A stretch of DNA of 64,000 bases from Rhyacichthys aspro (lineage: Eukaryota > Chordata > Actinopteri > Gobiiformes > Rhyacichthyidae), in assembly GCA_036850595.1 (NCBI GenBank), contig CM072165.1, positions 15,862,630 through 15,926,629 on the forward strand, read 5' to 3'. Of this stretch, positions 48,991-60,539 are shown piece by piece. Made by a program: the position numbers and the translations under genes. The notes beneath the pieces were generated by a model. It did not search any database. It saw only the letters and a list, made by a program, of their open reading frames with translations, and was not told the origin of the DNA. Positions within the stretch are counted from its first letter, which is position 1, and every line of letters begins with the position of its first letter.

Positions 48991-50159
48991 ATTATTGGGA
49001 ACTCCTCCAGGTGGTGTACCTGTGTGTTTAGGACATTGATCTATTCGATACCCTTTAGCACCCCCAGTTTTTCAAAAAGATTGGGTTTAAGGCATCATCT
49101 ATGTGGCCTGTTGATTAAATCCACAAATTAAAACAAGCGTCCAGAAGAGGGGATGATTGTGTTGAACATATACATACATTTACTTACTCCGATAGTCCTA
49201 GGCATCTCTATTTAAACGATTTAGAAGAAGTTAAATTGATTTACCCTTTATATCATCGCTGCCTACAATATATAATGGTTTTTCATATCACCAGCCCTAA
49301 CATGCAGTAATGCTTTAAACACGTTTGACCAGCAAGTTGAAAAAAAAATCTATCAAAACTGATAGCTAACACTATTTTTCCACTTGTTGGTGCTTTTTTA
49401 CCCTTTCATGTTTAATGAGGACAAATCTGAATCTGACAAAAGTTGCTGATCCAATGCTGACTCTGCTGCAGCCTGCAGCTCATGTGCATAAGTGTTAAGG
49501 TTGGATGTGTCTAAACTAAATCAGCACCCTGATAAAGAGGTTGACTGGCACAACATATTTTATGTATTTTGAAAATACAAAAATACTAGTTTTAAATGTA
49601 TTTAAATACAAATTACGCTAGATTTTTTGCAAAGACTTTAAAATTCAGAATACAAGAGTATTTTGTATTTCTAATACATATTTTAAATAGAGCTGCACAA
49701 CTGAACAGACAGACTGTGTCAGGCCAACATGTGTGTGTCGAACTCATTCTGCATCGTTTTTGCTCACTACTATTGTTCCATCCATCACACGCTGACAGCC
49801 AGTCTGCGAGGATTACAGACGATTAATGGTCAAATATAGAAATAAGACAATTAGGGGCTGAGTGAAAAGGAGGCAACAAGTGGGGTACAGTGACGCTCAT
49901 GGCCACCAGAGGGTGATGACGAGCTGCTGTTGTGGGGATGAACAAAGGAAAAGCCTACAATCATGCCAACAAAACAGGGCTGGGCTTCAAAGTTAGATTG
50001 TGATTAACTGAATGTTTTTATATTGATTACAGTTCTAAAATATACCATAAGCTCAATTTTACACTAATACATGTCCACACTAGAAAAATGGAATGATAAC
50101 TAAATTAACTATAACTATAACTAGAGACAACATTTACAGCTGCCATCCATCTCTATGGC
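48991..50159. other. Unassigned noncoding sequence with an AT-rich palindromic patch
   Basis: At 49560-49700 TGTATTTTGAAAATACAAAA and GAGTATTTTGTATTTCTAAT form a loose inverted pair, probably an old MITE. A CTCF-like core lies at 49903-49916. Confidence 0.45.
49903..49916 (+). promoter_or_regulatory. CTCF-like core motif
   Basis: CCACCAGAGGGTGA matches the CTCF core apart from T for C after GGG. Confidence 0.4.
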
Positions 50160-50580
50160 ATGTCTCGCCTTTTACGCTCATCCATATTTCAAACTTGTGT
50201 GCTGTGTTTGTGAAGGCATTGCATTTGTTTTCATGCAGCTATTAGCATGTGAGCACATTTCCTCTGAATATGGACCTTCCTGTTAGAATCCAGTGTTGTT
50301 TCCACCTTGAGTCATGCTAGCATTATCCTTTCTCAACCGAGAAGCATGTGTTGCCGCTGCAAAACTCATGCATGGCTTAGTCTAATGCACAGTGGCGTAC
50401 ATGCCTGATTATTCTGCCTGTCTCGGGAGGTTTGGATGTGGCACGATGAGTTTGCATGTTTGCCAGCATGTGTGTGATTAATATGCAAGGGAAACAGCTG
50501 GCGTGGCTAATGGCTGTCCCTCCCAGACCCTCCCCTCCACAATGCACTGCTGCCTCTTCTTATCTGAGGCTAAATCCCAA
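50160..50580. promoter_or_regulatory. Candidate conserved noncoding element
   Basis: A non-repetitive stretch with many homeodomain/POU-type cores (TGCATTTG, GAGTTTGCATGTTTG, GATTAATATGCAAGG, GGCTAATGG) lies between unassigned flanks. This mixture resembles developmental enhancers but has not been aligned. Confidence 0.35.
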
Positions 50581-51123
50581 TCGTCTTTTTGCTGATGAAG
50601 GTTCCAGAGTGAAATGACCCAGACGTGCATGGTTGACACAATTTGAATTCTCCATTGAGTAAATAAAGCAGTGGCCCTGCCTCTTTTCCCATCCCCTTTA
50701 GGATAGAATCAACTGTATAGACCCTTTCAATGTTTGTAACCAACATGAGCTGTGTGCACATTTGGTCATTTTTCAATAGACTAGACATAAGTTACCAAAA
50801 ACTGCCAATTCCACACCCTGTCTCAATATTCAGCTGCTCTATTTATATGATCACTGAGGCAACATAAGCTAGAGGCTACAAGATACAAGTAAGTGGATGT
50901 TTACAGAACATGAAGAAGAAATAACACCACATGGGGCAGCCAGAATTGTACACAGATGGGTTTAAGACCTGTATTTCCTCATCAAAGACTGTTAAAGTCA
51001 AGAAATCTGCCTGATGAGATTATCAGATACATTTACATATTTACATACCTGAAGGCTACAGCTCCTTAACATTCTGACTCAACTAATGGTCATCAACAGA
51101 GCAGCAACACAGTTATCCTAAAG
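50581..51123. other. Unassigned noncoding sequence
   Basis: Nothing supportable is seen. Confidence 0.55.
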
Positions 51124-51875
51124 CAGGGGTCTCAAAACTCAAAAAGAGAAGGGCCCAAACTGAAACTGTCTCAGTCGCAGGCCAGAATTAACTCACTTAT
51201 AATAATTAGGCCCGAACCATTCCGCATGGCAAGGGACTATTATAATTGGTCAGCAGTGCCCAAACCACCATGTACACGTGTAGAATGGTGAGCTTTCCAA
51301 AAGTATATAATTTATATAAAATTGATTGCCACAGAAGCGGCTATACTGTTACTGCTCTGTTTTTGATTAGGCCCGAGCCATTCATGGCAAGGGATAATCG
51401 TAACTGCTAGGCAGTGCACAAAGTACATTAATAGTAAACGTAGACAAGAGCAGCAAGGACCTGGCATAATTAGGCCCAGGTCATAGCAAGACAAATAAAA
51501 CATTAAACTATGGCCAGCCATCTTGAGTTGAAGTCACAGATGTCAATCCTGTTAGAGTTAGAGTTGACTCGTCCTAGCCCTTATTTTCACAGTTTACTTT
51601 TTATTTGGGATATTTTTAGAGAAAGACCATAGATGTCACTGTATAAACTCATTGTGCATTTGTTCACTCACTCACAGCTCGCTGAACCCCCCTGTGTCGA
51701 CAGAGCAGCACTAAAGGGGCAGCAGTGGCACTTGCAGCTGTTGTTGCAATGCATTATGGGACTTGAGTGGGGCACTATATATTAATAACAAAAATTTGAA
51801 ATCATCTAGTGGGCCAGAAATAATTGCTCTGCAGGCTGGATCTGGCCCACAGGCCTTGAGTTTGAGACCTAACTG
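51124..51875. mobile_element. hAT-type transposon fossil
   Basis: The left end CAGGGGTCTCAAAACTCAAA and the right end, reverse-complemented, AGGTCTCAAACTCAAGGCC with GGGCCAGATCC form the inverted ends of a hAT (Charlie-like) element. No matching 8-bp target duplication survives. Inside, an AATTAGGCCCGARCCATT-type module followed by CATGGCAAGGGA occurs at about 51207 and 51367, with a shortened third copy near 51468. No transposase frame remains. Confidence 0.65.
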
Positions 51876-52669
51876 AGTGACTTTAACTTATGTAAATAAA
51901 TGAATGAAGGCGAACAACTTCTGCTTTAGAGGTGGTGTCACAATTTAATGTTGTTAAATGGAAAGTGACATTGTTCCCTCCAGTCTGAACCAATTCCCAT
52001 TCTCCCTCTTGCACATTTATCCGCCAGCCTCACCATCTTATTGTACCCTGTTTATTCTAGTTTTGTTGTTCATGCTGCAAATGAAACAAGTTTTGTTGTT
52101 CATGCTGCAAATGAAACAATATCATTTTGAAAGATGTACAGACATTTAAGTCGAGTAAAAAAATAAATAAAAACAGATTGTTTATGATGCAGGATGTAAT
52201 TATTGTGCAAATTAAAACCAACAGTGTGGTCTTGGAGTTCAGGGAGAAAAAGACTCTGTGGAAGATGCAGAGGAGGTAGAGAATGCTACGGCATCAGCCA
52301 GATCAATTAGCAGAATTTAGCCTGTTAATTTGCAATATTAGCAACACCATGCTGAGTGTTAGCTTCGCTGTGTCCGTTTAAGATTTTACATGAACTTGAC
52401 TAGTTAAGAGGCGTAAATACAAACCAGTAATCAGTAATGGAGGCTATGGAGATGAGCTGGCAATAGTATTTTGTAGTATGACAGTGTCCTGGGATTGGCT
52501 CAAACACTACATGAAACAGATGCAGCTGGCGCCATTTTCTCCATTCTCCCTTTTCTCTCTCAGTTCCCTCTTCAGGACTATTTTTAGTCTCTGCAATTGA
52601 GGAGTTTGTTTCCTGTCTGCTTCTTAATCCAGGGCCATCCTTTTAATTTCTTTCTCTCTTTTTTCAACT
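51876..52669. other. Unassigned noncoding sequence with a 30-bp duplication
   Basis: It contains the perfect tandem duplication at 52059-52118 and a YY1-like AAAATGGCGCC on the minus strand near 52528-52538. No gene was recognised. Confidence 0.5.
52059..52118. repeat. Perfect 2 x 30-bp tandem duplication
   Basis: 52059-52088 is repeated exactly at 52089-52118 (unit starts AGTTTTGTTGTTCATGCTGC). Absence of any difference suggests a recent event or a local assembly error. Confidence 0.95.
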
Positions 52670-52745
52670 GGCGGTAGAAGGAAGCTGGAGTACCTGGAGA
52701 GAACCCACAGTTACCCAGGGAGGACATGCAGACTCCTCACAGAAA
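52670..52745 (-). repeat. Central fragment of the Mermaid/DANA-like SINE
   Basis: On the minus strand TTTCTGTGAGGAGTCTGCAT, then GTGGGTTCTCTCCAGGTACT and CCAGCTTCC match the conserved central block of the copy at 15060-15376. Confidence 0.7.
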
Positions 52746-53411
52746 AATTTTGTCTTTTGAGTGTTTTTTTCCCTCCTTTTCTGCTGTTTGAGTAAAGCTT
52801 TTACCCCCTGAACATGCGAGAATCTCACCAAACTTACTTCACACATAATTCAAGACCAGTGAATAATATTAAATGGCTCAGTGGCAACCCTTGGGAAATC
52901 AAAATACATTGAGCCTATGGAAGCAAACTGAAACTGAAATGACTCAGTGTTCTTCTGTAACGCTCACAAACTTTGTCAGAAACAGTAACAAGCAGCTGTG
53001 GTCTTGGTAAGTCTTTATTTAAAATCTTGACAGCTATGTCCGAAATCAAGGCATGACCAAGTAAAAAGTGTCTGGTTGAAAAAGTGTGGTCTTAAGTTCT
53101 ACAACACTAGAATCAGTAACCAATAAATTTCAAAGCACTTCTGTGTGTGGGCTGTGAAATATTGGATAAAGTCAGATATGATTTACAAAAAGGTGTTTAA
53201 ATAACACAGACACAAAATGTTCAATAAGTGGTAAAATATCAGCTTATAAGGATGTTTAAAACAGCAAAGAGCATTAGTTATTAGTCTTAAATAGTATAGC
53301 TGTCCTTTATATCACGTACACAAATACAAATAGAGGATCTGACTTGTATAAATCCAAAGCTTAAGCTCCATGCGGACTCTTGAGTGCTTCTGGCCTCATC
53401 TTGGCATTAAA
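52746..53411. other. Unassigned noncoding sequence
   Basis: Nothing supportable is seen. Confidence 0.55.
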
Positions 53412-54150
53412 ATCTCTGTTTTAGACTTAGTCTTTTGAGTAAAATGCAATTTAGTTTTAGTCAGAATTGAGTTATCTAACCCTAGTCAACTACATATCAT
53501 AAGAATGTAGTCAACTATAATTACAATAGATTTAGTCATGAAAATATAAAGGGTAATACATTTTCAATGTTTTATTTTTTCTGAGGTAGGCCTAATCATC
53601 TCTACCTGAATGAAATGAAACTACTACCCTATCTAACTAACCTGTTACGGCTGGTATTGAGGTCTGAATGTGCAATACACACGGATTTCACTCTTGTTTT
53701 TCCAAACACAAATGTATCATTATTTACAATTGTTTAAATAAAAGAGCATCCCAATAAAAATGAGTAGTAGATGTCTGCTTTCCCTGAATAATAAGCGTGT
53801 AAATATGTCCCTCTTCTTTTTCACATATGTCCCTCTTCTTGTTAACATAGTTTGATATTTAAGTTTTAAATTTAATTTTCTTTCATCTTTTATTACATGT
53901 CTGACATCACACGCTCAAAAACGTGAGTTCTGATTGGATCTCTTCGTCCTGTCTCCTCCTCCTTTTGATTGGATTTTATCTCTGTCTGTTCATTTTTGTT
54001 TTGTTTTTATTCATTGACAAAAGTGTGGATACAGTTAGTCAGAGTTTTCGTTCTCATTAATATTTCTTTTTGTTTAGTTTTCGTTTTGTTTTCGCCTGCA
54101 AACAAATGTTGTTGATGAAGACTATGACAAAAATCATCAACAAAGTTAAC
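53412..54150. repeat. AT-rich MITE, copy 2 (longer)
   Basis: It shares ordered blocks with 45692-46021: GCAATTTAGTTTTAGTCA, AAAGGGTAATACATTTTCAA, CTACCTGAATGAAATGAAAC, and the right end AAAATCATCAACAAAGTTAA. About 400 bp between the last two blocks is extra. That extra part includes a 22-bp tandem repeat (53803-53846) and two GATTGGAT inverted-CCAAT strings near 53933 and 53968. Confidence 0.6.
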
Positions 54151-55390
54151 ATTTGTTGTGACCTACTTTTTATTGAATCAAACATCACAATCTTAAACTT
54201 ACTTAACTTTATATGTCACCTTTCATTACCTGTCATTACACTGATATCAGCAACTCTAAGGTAATCAAAATTACTATTATGTTATGTATAAACATTTTTT
54301 TTTTTTTTCTTCAAATGAAACATTCTACAACTCACTTAATTTTTTTCTGTGACCCACTTTTGGGTCCACTCCTTGTAGTTGAGAATGCCTGATATAAAAC
54401 ATTAGGTTATCATGACAAAGCCTTTTTAAAAAGGGCATATTGAAACTGGAAAACATTGGTTCAGCCAATATTATTATATTAGTGCAAGTCTACTACAGAC
54501 TCATCATTAAAGGAGTATTTTGGGATATAAACTTACAGCTAATGTATTCTGTTCCGTGGTGAGTAACATATATTATTACTGCACAAAAAAGCTCAGGCAC
54601 CAAACAGAAATAAAGCCATGTGGAGTCAGTGTGAACGTCTCCCACATGCTTTTTCCTCTGCATCTATAATGCATCAGCACTACAGACAATTCTTATTTCA
54701 GTGTGGCGTAGTAAAGGCACAGGCAAATAAGTACACTGAAATATAAAACTCCAGCTGCTCTCGGGCTCATATCAGGCCCAGTGTGAAGACTTGTTACAAC
54801 GACAAACAGAGGAGGCCCTGGTTTACCCTGCAATGGCACACTGGGACAACTGAAAGTGTAGCATCAGGTCAGATATTGCTCAGTAGATAGCATCAAGGCC
54901 TCGGAGACACTGGGCCTAATGGCACTGATAGAAGACAGAACAAAAGCCGCACCTGGATCAGACACAGAAACACCAAACAGAAAGACAGAGGGTGGAATTC
55001 AAAGCAGTACGCATTCACAGTCTGAGGATGTTGTTCAACACATCAGGCCACGCAGCCCACATTGAGTAATAAGGGCTGTGACGTGTGAAGACACTGAGGC
55101 GGTCAGACAGCCAGAGTAACAATCACACTGTTAGCTTGACTTATTAAATCCAAACTGGGACTCTACATCGCAATATTGTTTGAAAATGTCAGGGCTTAGG
55201 ATGGAAGCCCCTTTGGGACAAAATGTACTGTTGACACGTGTGGGGCTCAGTATTGTATATTGTACATTGAGACTGTTGAGAACTGTTGTTCTCGGCAAGC
55301 AACAACGTTAAAGATGAATGAAATGTCAGATACAGCACAGACAGAACACACCACTTCGTTCAACACTCATAGTCAGCGCACTGACACAAC
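54151..55390. other. Unassigned noncoding sequence
   Basis: It holds a T run (about 54295-54309) and nothing that can be assigned. Confidence 0.55.
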
Positions 55391-55434
55391 CAGAGGCGCT
55401 GGGTGCCAATAGGCAGGACAGGCATTTGTTTGGG

Positions 55435-55458
55435 GCCACCAGGGGGCCACCAGGGGGC
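55435..55458 (+). promoter_or_regulatory. Two overlapping CTCF cores in the hAT left end
   Basis: GCCACCAGGGGGC occurs at 55435-55447 and again at 55446-55458, sharing two bases, 11 bp apart in the same orientation. Each matches the CTCF core closely. Two proteins could not occupy both at once given the overlap. Confidence 0.5.
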
Positions 55459-55630
55459 CCCCAAAGGGCCGACAAACTTTGAATCAACAGCAGCAGTGGG
55501 ACACTAAGGTTTGCATTGACAGCACGGTTGGCTGTCTCATACTCCCTGACAGAGCCCCCCCCTCTCCCTCCGTGACATGCTCTTAAGTAAACAAACAAAG
55601 GCACGAGCACCGGTGCAGCATCATTTCAAA

Positions 55631-56570
55631 ATGAAAAGAAGTTATCCTTCTGGGAGCCACAAAAGAAAGAAAAAAAAAGAGGAAGAGGAAAAAAGAAAAC
55701 AAGACAGTGGTGAGTGTATTAGCTAGCTTATTGTGGCTTATGTAGCTCAAAGCAATGGCCCTTTATGCAGTTTTAACATATGTACCTGCAAAAGCTACCT
55801 TGTTTTCCTAGCAAGCATAGCCTATTGTATAGACTATGTAAAAACAGTCCTCTCAAACAATAGCTGACACTTTTTTTGTCAAATTAAATTTGAGTTCAGA
55901 CAGCAAATAGCCAAGCTAAGAATGCTAAATTATTGACTTTATGTGCAAGGATGTTGTGTACTACTAAAGCAACTAAATTACTGAGTAGCTGTATGTATTA
56001 TATGTTGTACTTGTCAAGTAAAGTAGGTTCTGTGGCAGTACTAAAAAACATTATTTTGCATTAGGCTATACAATACACAAATGTAATCCTAAAAACAGTC
56101 TGTCATGATATAGTATTCTAGTGTTTTGAAACTATGTTAAAATAATGTTGCCTTTGTCATAACACATTTTAAACATAATCATTATTCTGTTGCTGTTTAT
56201 ATATACTTATATAAACAGCAACATTTATATATATATATATATATATATGTTGTACATTGTAACATAATCTTTTTTGTCTAGGGTCATTAGGAAGGTTTCT
56301 TAAACTGACTAAAGATGTTACTGCACCCTCCCTTATTCCTGATAATGAAAACTGTAAGTAAATATTTATCACAGTGTTTTAACTTTTGAATATTTTCTGT
56401 GATATGATATGCCATCTTTCATTCTTATATGTTTGCCTTTAGCTCAGTCTACATCTACATCCAGCACAACTACCTCCACACCTGGTACCTCCAACCCTGG
56501 TACATCAGCCAGCAGTACCCCATGTGAGCAGTCAGCCTCAACCAGTAGTGCGACATGCTGGCTTCCTTGA
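55631..56570 (+). pseudogene. Truncated hAT transposase, three exons, 92 codons
   Basis: Joining 55631-55709, 56282-56353 and 56443-56570 gives one open frame. Donors GTGAGT and GTAAGT and acceptors TTTTTTGTCTAG and TTTGCCTTTAG are all good, and phases agree across both introns (572 and 89 bp). The product starts MKRSYPSGSHKRKKKKEEEE, a strongly basic then acidic stretch that would act as a nuclear signal. A short hydrophobic-basic segment (GRFLKLTKDV) and a Ser/Thr/Pro-rich tail (STTTSTPGTSNPGTS) follow. This looks like the N-terminus of ZMYM1-like hAT transposases. The zinc finger, catalytic domain and dimerisation domain are absent, so it cannot transpose. It could still make a small nuclear protein. 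The splice model is read from sequence only. Confidence 0.6.
56188..56223. repeat. 16-bp perfect hairpin in intron 1 of the hAT element
   Basis: TGTTGCTGTTTATATA pairs exactly with TATATAAACAGCAACA across a 4-base loop. A (TA)n run follows at 56226-56248. Confidence 0.85.
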
Positions 56571-56781
56571 TCAGCAGGAAAGAACACCATCACAAGCATC
56601 ATATTCAAGTGTGTATACTAATATTTAATCTTAAATTGACAACAAACACTGTTGTACACTTTGTAATTAAAAAAATATATATTTTACATTTTCGCCAGTG
56701 TTGGATTATATTTGTATGATGGTCTGAGGGCCCTTTAATTTTTTTTTGCTTCGGGCCCCAAGAGACCTTGCAGTGCCACTG

Positions 56782-58859
56782 GACACAACACGCAACAGAT
56801 AAATTCAAGCACAAATGCTAAGTATAGCACTCGCAGTACCTATTGTTTGGTGTGAAATTTAAATAGTAATATTGATATTACTTTCAAAGGATAGTTAAAT
56901 CGTAGTTCTTAATTTGTTATCATAATTCATTTGTTGAGTACGAGAAAACACATTTGTTATAAGCTGCATACAGACAGGTAAGCTAAAAGACAATAAAAAC
57001 ATTTTATGTTTTATGACTTCCCTTTTTATTTGGCCCTGAGGCAAAAACAAAACAAATCTGATCCCAGTCCCTGAAACTTCAGCGTAACATAATTGCTTTG
57101 TGTTTTAATAATTAATGCTGTCTGCTGAACAAACCAGTTAAAAACAGAAAGAACTGAGAGCATCAGCCCAGGCTGTGGTCTGCCATAGGTTATGTGCTAT
57201 TGTTCTGTAGTGCTTTCCAAGCATGAGCGACTTTAAGACGTTCTTATCTGTTTGTGTATACTCATAAAGCTTTGCATTCCACAGCAATTTCTTGTTTAGG
57301 TTGTGTTCTTGCTTCTTCTACTGTGTTAAGAGCTGCAGTGGCACTCACCTGGGCTGAATTACGAGACACAACCCTGTAAGAGGAAGACACACAAAATGGT
57401 TTTCCATACGTTTACAATGAAATTTAGTTCAGTAGCCCAAAAGTGAAATATTTTGAACTAGATGAAAACCGGATTCAGATGCTTTTAATTTGCACTTTTA
57501 CAAGTTCAAGAGTTCAAAATAAACCAATGAAAACAAGCCGTGGTTACAACATGCTGTAAATCAGTCCAAAGATTCCCCCAGTCATAAACGGCTCCAGAGG
57601 CAGAAGCCAAAGCTTTCATCTTTCATTTTTATTACAAATGTACAATAAATTCAGCGTCAGCCATGACTGGTGACCTGACAGATCTGACAGCAGTAGAAGC
57701 TACCTGCAAACAGAGGAGCACACTAAAGCGCTGAACTTATTCACACCATATGTTTGAGCACACACATCTTGAGCCCACTTCCTTAATTATAGCTGCCTAT
57801 ATTTCTCTACTCTGTTTCACACTAATTAGACACAAGTGGTCTGTCGTGAGATAAATGATCCCATGTGGGAGCCTTATTTGGACTTACTGCACATCACACC
57901 CACATGTACGATGGCAAACACACATGTGGAGCTAAGTGGTTTCATTTGGGTTTCAATCTGCACACACTGGTGGCTAATTAAGACGTGTTGGTTTGGATGT
58001 GTATAAAAAGTCCAAAAAGCCATTGGTAAGTGTTGGTTAGCTGTTGTGAAGGCTTTTAAAGTGTCTTTCAGGGAGGTGCAACACGCCGGGTGCATGACGC
58101 CAAGCTCGTAAGCCTCACCACAGAGCTGCCACTGTCGCCACTAGCCCCTAACCTTTGGTCCCGCCTAAACATGAGGGGACCGCAGGACCACACCCTGTCC
58201 TGGACTTCTCTTTACAGACTGAGGTGTGGAATGGCCCACTACACATTTTTCTGTTCTAGACTTCTGTGTTTTCCAGGCTTCCAAAGCAATTTCAAAACTA
58301 AAATAAAAAAGGCCTTTGTTACTCTACAGCACATGGAGGATGGAATATGTTGTTTGATAAAACATTCATCACATGCTCTAACTGGCCAGCTGTAAGTTTT
58401 CAAAGAGGTCTCCAAGATGTAGTGGTTATAGTCTGAACACCCTGTTACTCCACATTCCACTTCCAGACCTGAGAATTACTAATAATTCCATCCTTTTCTA
58501 TAGTTTTCCCTTTTTTCCATGCTGTATAGAAACCCTAAGTGTATGTGTGGGATGAAAGATCCTACTTTCCTCCAAAGGCACAGTTGTACATTACAAATCC
58601 CAGCTCGTAAAACTCTGTGGTGTTGAAAAAGTGACACCGGAGGCACAAAAACAGTCCTGGCACTTACATTTTATATGCCCTCAAATTGATCCAAGATGGC
58701 AGCTCAGATTCCAGTCTAACAATGCAGAGATGAGCCACTGTTGTTCATTAGTAGGCCGTGTTGGTTTAGCCCCAGGTTAGGACATGGAGATGACAGGAAA
58801 TATCAACTTTAGGTTGCTTTTTATTGGGGTCTTAACCCTTCCTGCTGTCAGTTTCACTT
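56782..58859. other. Unassigned noncoding sequence
   Basis: About 2 kb with no recognisable gene. The frame 58090-58395 has no family resemblance. Confidence 0.5.
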
Positions 58860-59095
58860 AACTTGACCTCTGACCCCTGAGCTCCGCCCAGCCACCAGCG
58901 GGGTCCCTTATGTCAAACGCCGTCTGTGAAAACACTAGATAAGAAGAAGAGAAAGCTGGACAAACAGGAGACAACATTCAGATGTTGAAAAGTGTAAAGA
59001 GCCTGTGTTAATGTGGACGACACACAGAGATTAGCAAGTCATCGTCAGAGGACAGCTCTGCATCCAGATAAGACCAATAGCCTGCGCTAAACATA
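58860..59095. promoter_or_regulatory. Candidate enhancer with a DR1 nuclear-receptor site
   Basis: TGACCTCTGACCC at 58864-58876 is two TGACCY half-sites spaced by one base (DR1), the type bound by HNF4, COUP-TF and RXR heterodimers. GCTCCGCCCAG and a degenerate CTCF-like CCACCAGCGGGG follow. GATA motifs AGATAAG occur at about 58939 and 59077. Grouping into one element is inferred. Confidence 0.4.
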
Positions 59096-60539
59096 TGAGA
59101 CCCTTTGTTTCAACTGCTGATAACACGGCTGTGAAGTGGAAGATAACCTGTGTAAGTGATCACATACAGCTGTGAGCGCTTTCTAGAACAGCTCAAGAGC
59201 CACACAGATTCTTCAACCTGACCTCACTAAAATCAAATAGTAAGTGTCAATAGGAACTTGTTTTTATTCTGCTGCAACTTACGCTTTCACATATCTTTAC
59301 AGATTTGGAATGTATTATCTAAAGGCAAAATATTGTCCTGGGAGGTGCGGCACATGCTGAAAGGACCAGGTTTGAACCACAGCCATGTTGTACATTTTCA
59401 TCTACAAACACAGTTTAATTGTAAAGAATGAAGAACACTTTAACATCATCATTATTATTATTGTCGTTGTTGTTGTAACGTGGTGGTATTAAAATGCATC
59501 ATGTGCACAAAGGGACTTCATAATTCATCTCTGTATTTACAGTGACAAGACACAGTCCCATATGGCCATGGGGTTATTCACTTAAATTATGCAGAAGTCT
59601 TTGTGTAGCACACTTCTGAACCAATTGATCTGGTCAGGTAAGACTTGTTATTTAAAACAGACTTTTTCTGACACTGTCAGTGAAGAATTTCTTTCAGACC
59701 TTCTCCTGACCTGTGCCCTCACACATGTACCAGACATCATCAAAAGGATGAATGTTCTTACATGAGAAGAGTCTGGTGGCTGAACTGAGCATTGAGCTGA
59801 GTATTCATTCATTCATTAAAACTGAATATTTTCAATATTTTTCAGCATAATACCTTATTATTTAGGGTTACAATGGTGGGTGGCAATCCTGATAGAGACA
59901 CATATCTTTATGTGAAAGTGATATTTTATGGAATCAAACTGTTATTTTTGTAATTCTTCTGAAGACCTCCCTATAGGTCCAAAACCTGCCTCAACTAATT
60001 AAATAAATCATTACATTTGACTTTTTCTTTGCTTCAATTTTCAGCTTCAACTTTCTGTCATAAGTCATGAGCATTCTGTTCTTTCTTCTGGTGGAAAAAC
60101 TGGTAAAAACTCGGCAGGAGGCAGAGCTGACCACTGTAAACTTGCATTTATAAACAGTAAACTTGCATAAATTTGCAGTTGAACATATCAACCTGCAAAT
60201 GTTTTCCACAAGAGTCCTGTAAATACTACTTTCTTGTTTGCAATACTGTCGCATTTCTTATTGTACTTCAGTGGTCATATTCTGCTTTGGCTTTGCATTG
60301 GCAGTGAAATCAGTCACAGCTTGTCACCACGTATTATGTTTAATAGGACATTGAGTCATATGTCACTTTTTTCAGATCTGCTCAAGCACTGCTCCCTCCA
60401 ATCCTCTTTAGAAAACGTCCTTCTTTTTCATTCTTTGTGAATAAGGAGACTCCAACAGGTTTCTGTCAGTGGGATGAAAAACCAAAGCCCAGACACTCTC
60501 AGATGGAGAGCCTTTTAAATCCTCTGACAATGAGCAAGG
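59096..60539. other. Unassigned noncoding sequence
   Basis: No gene is seen. A short run of ATT and GTT triplets lies at about 59450-59475, and a B-box-like GGTTTGAACC near 59370 may be a SINE relic. Confidence 0.5.

Larger units (their letters stand above)
55391..56781 (+). mobile_element. hAT transposon, short deletion derivative, well preserved
   Basis: An exact 8-bp duplication GACACAAC flanks the element at 55383-55390 and 56782-56789. The ends are CAGAGGCGCTG on the left and, reverse-complemented, CAGTGGCACTG on the right (9 of 11 identical). 8-bp duplications and CAGNGGC ends define hAT elements. The 1391-bp body carries the first exons of a transposase and then jumps to the right end. 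The intact duplication suggests a fairly recent insertion. Confidence 0.9.

Noticed and set aside
58888..58902. CTCF-like CCACCAGCGGGG
   Set aside because: Two defined core positions are wrong, so it was not listed as a site of its own.
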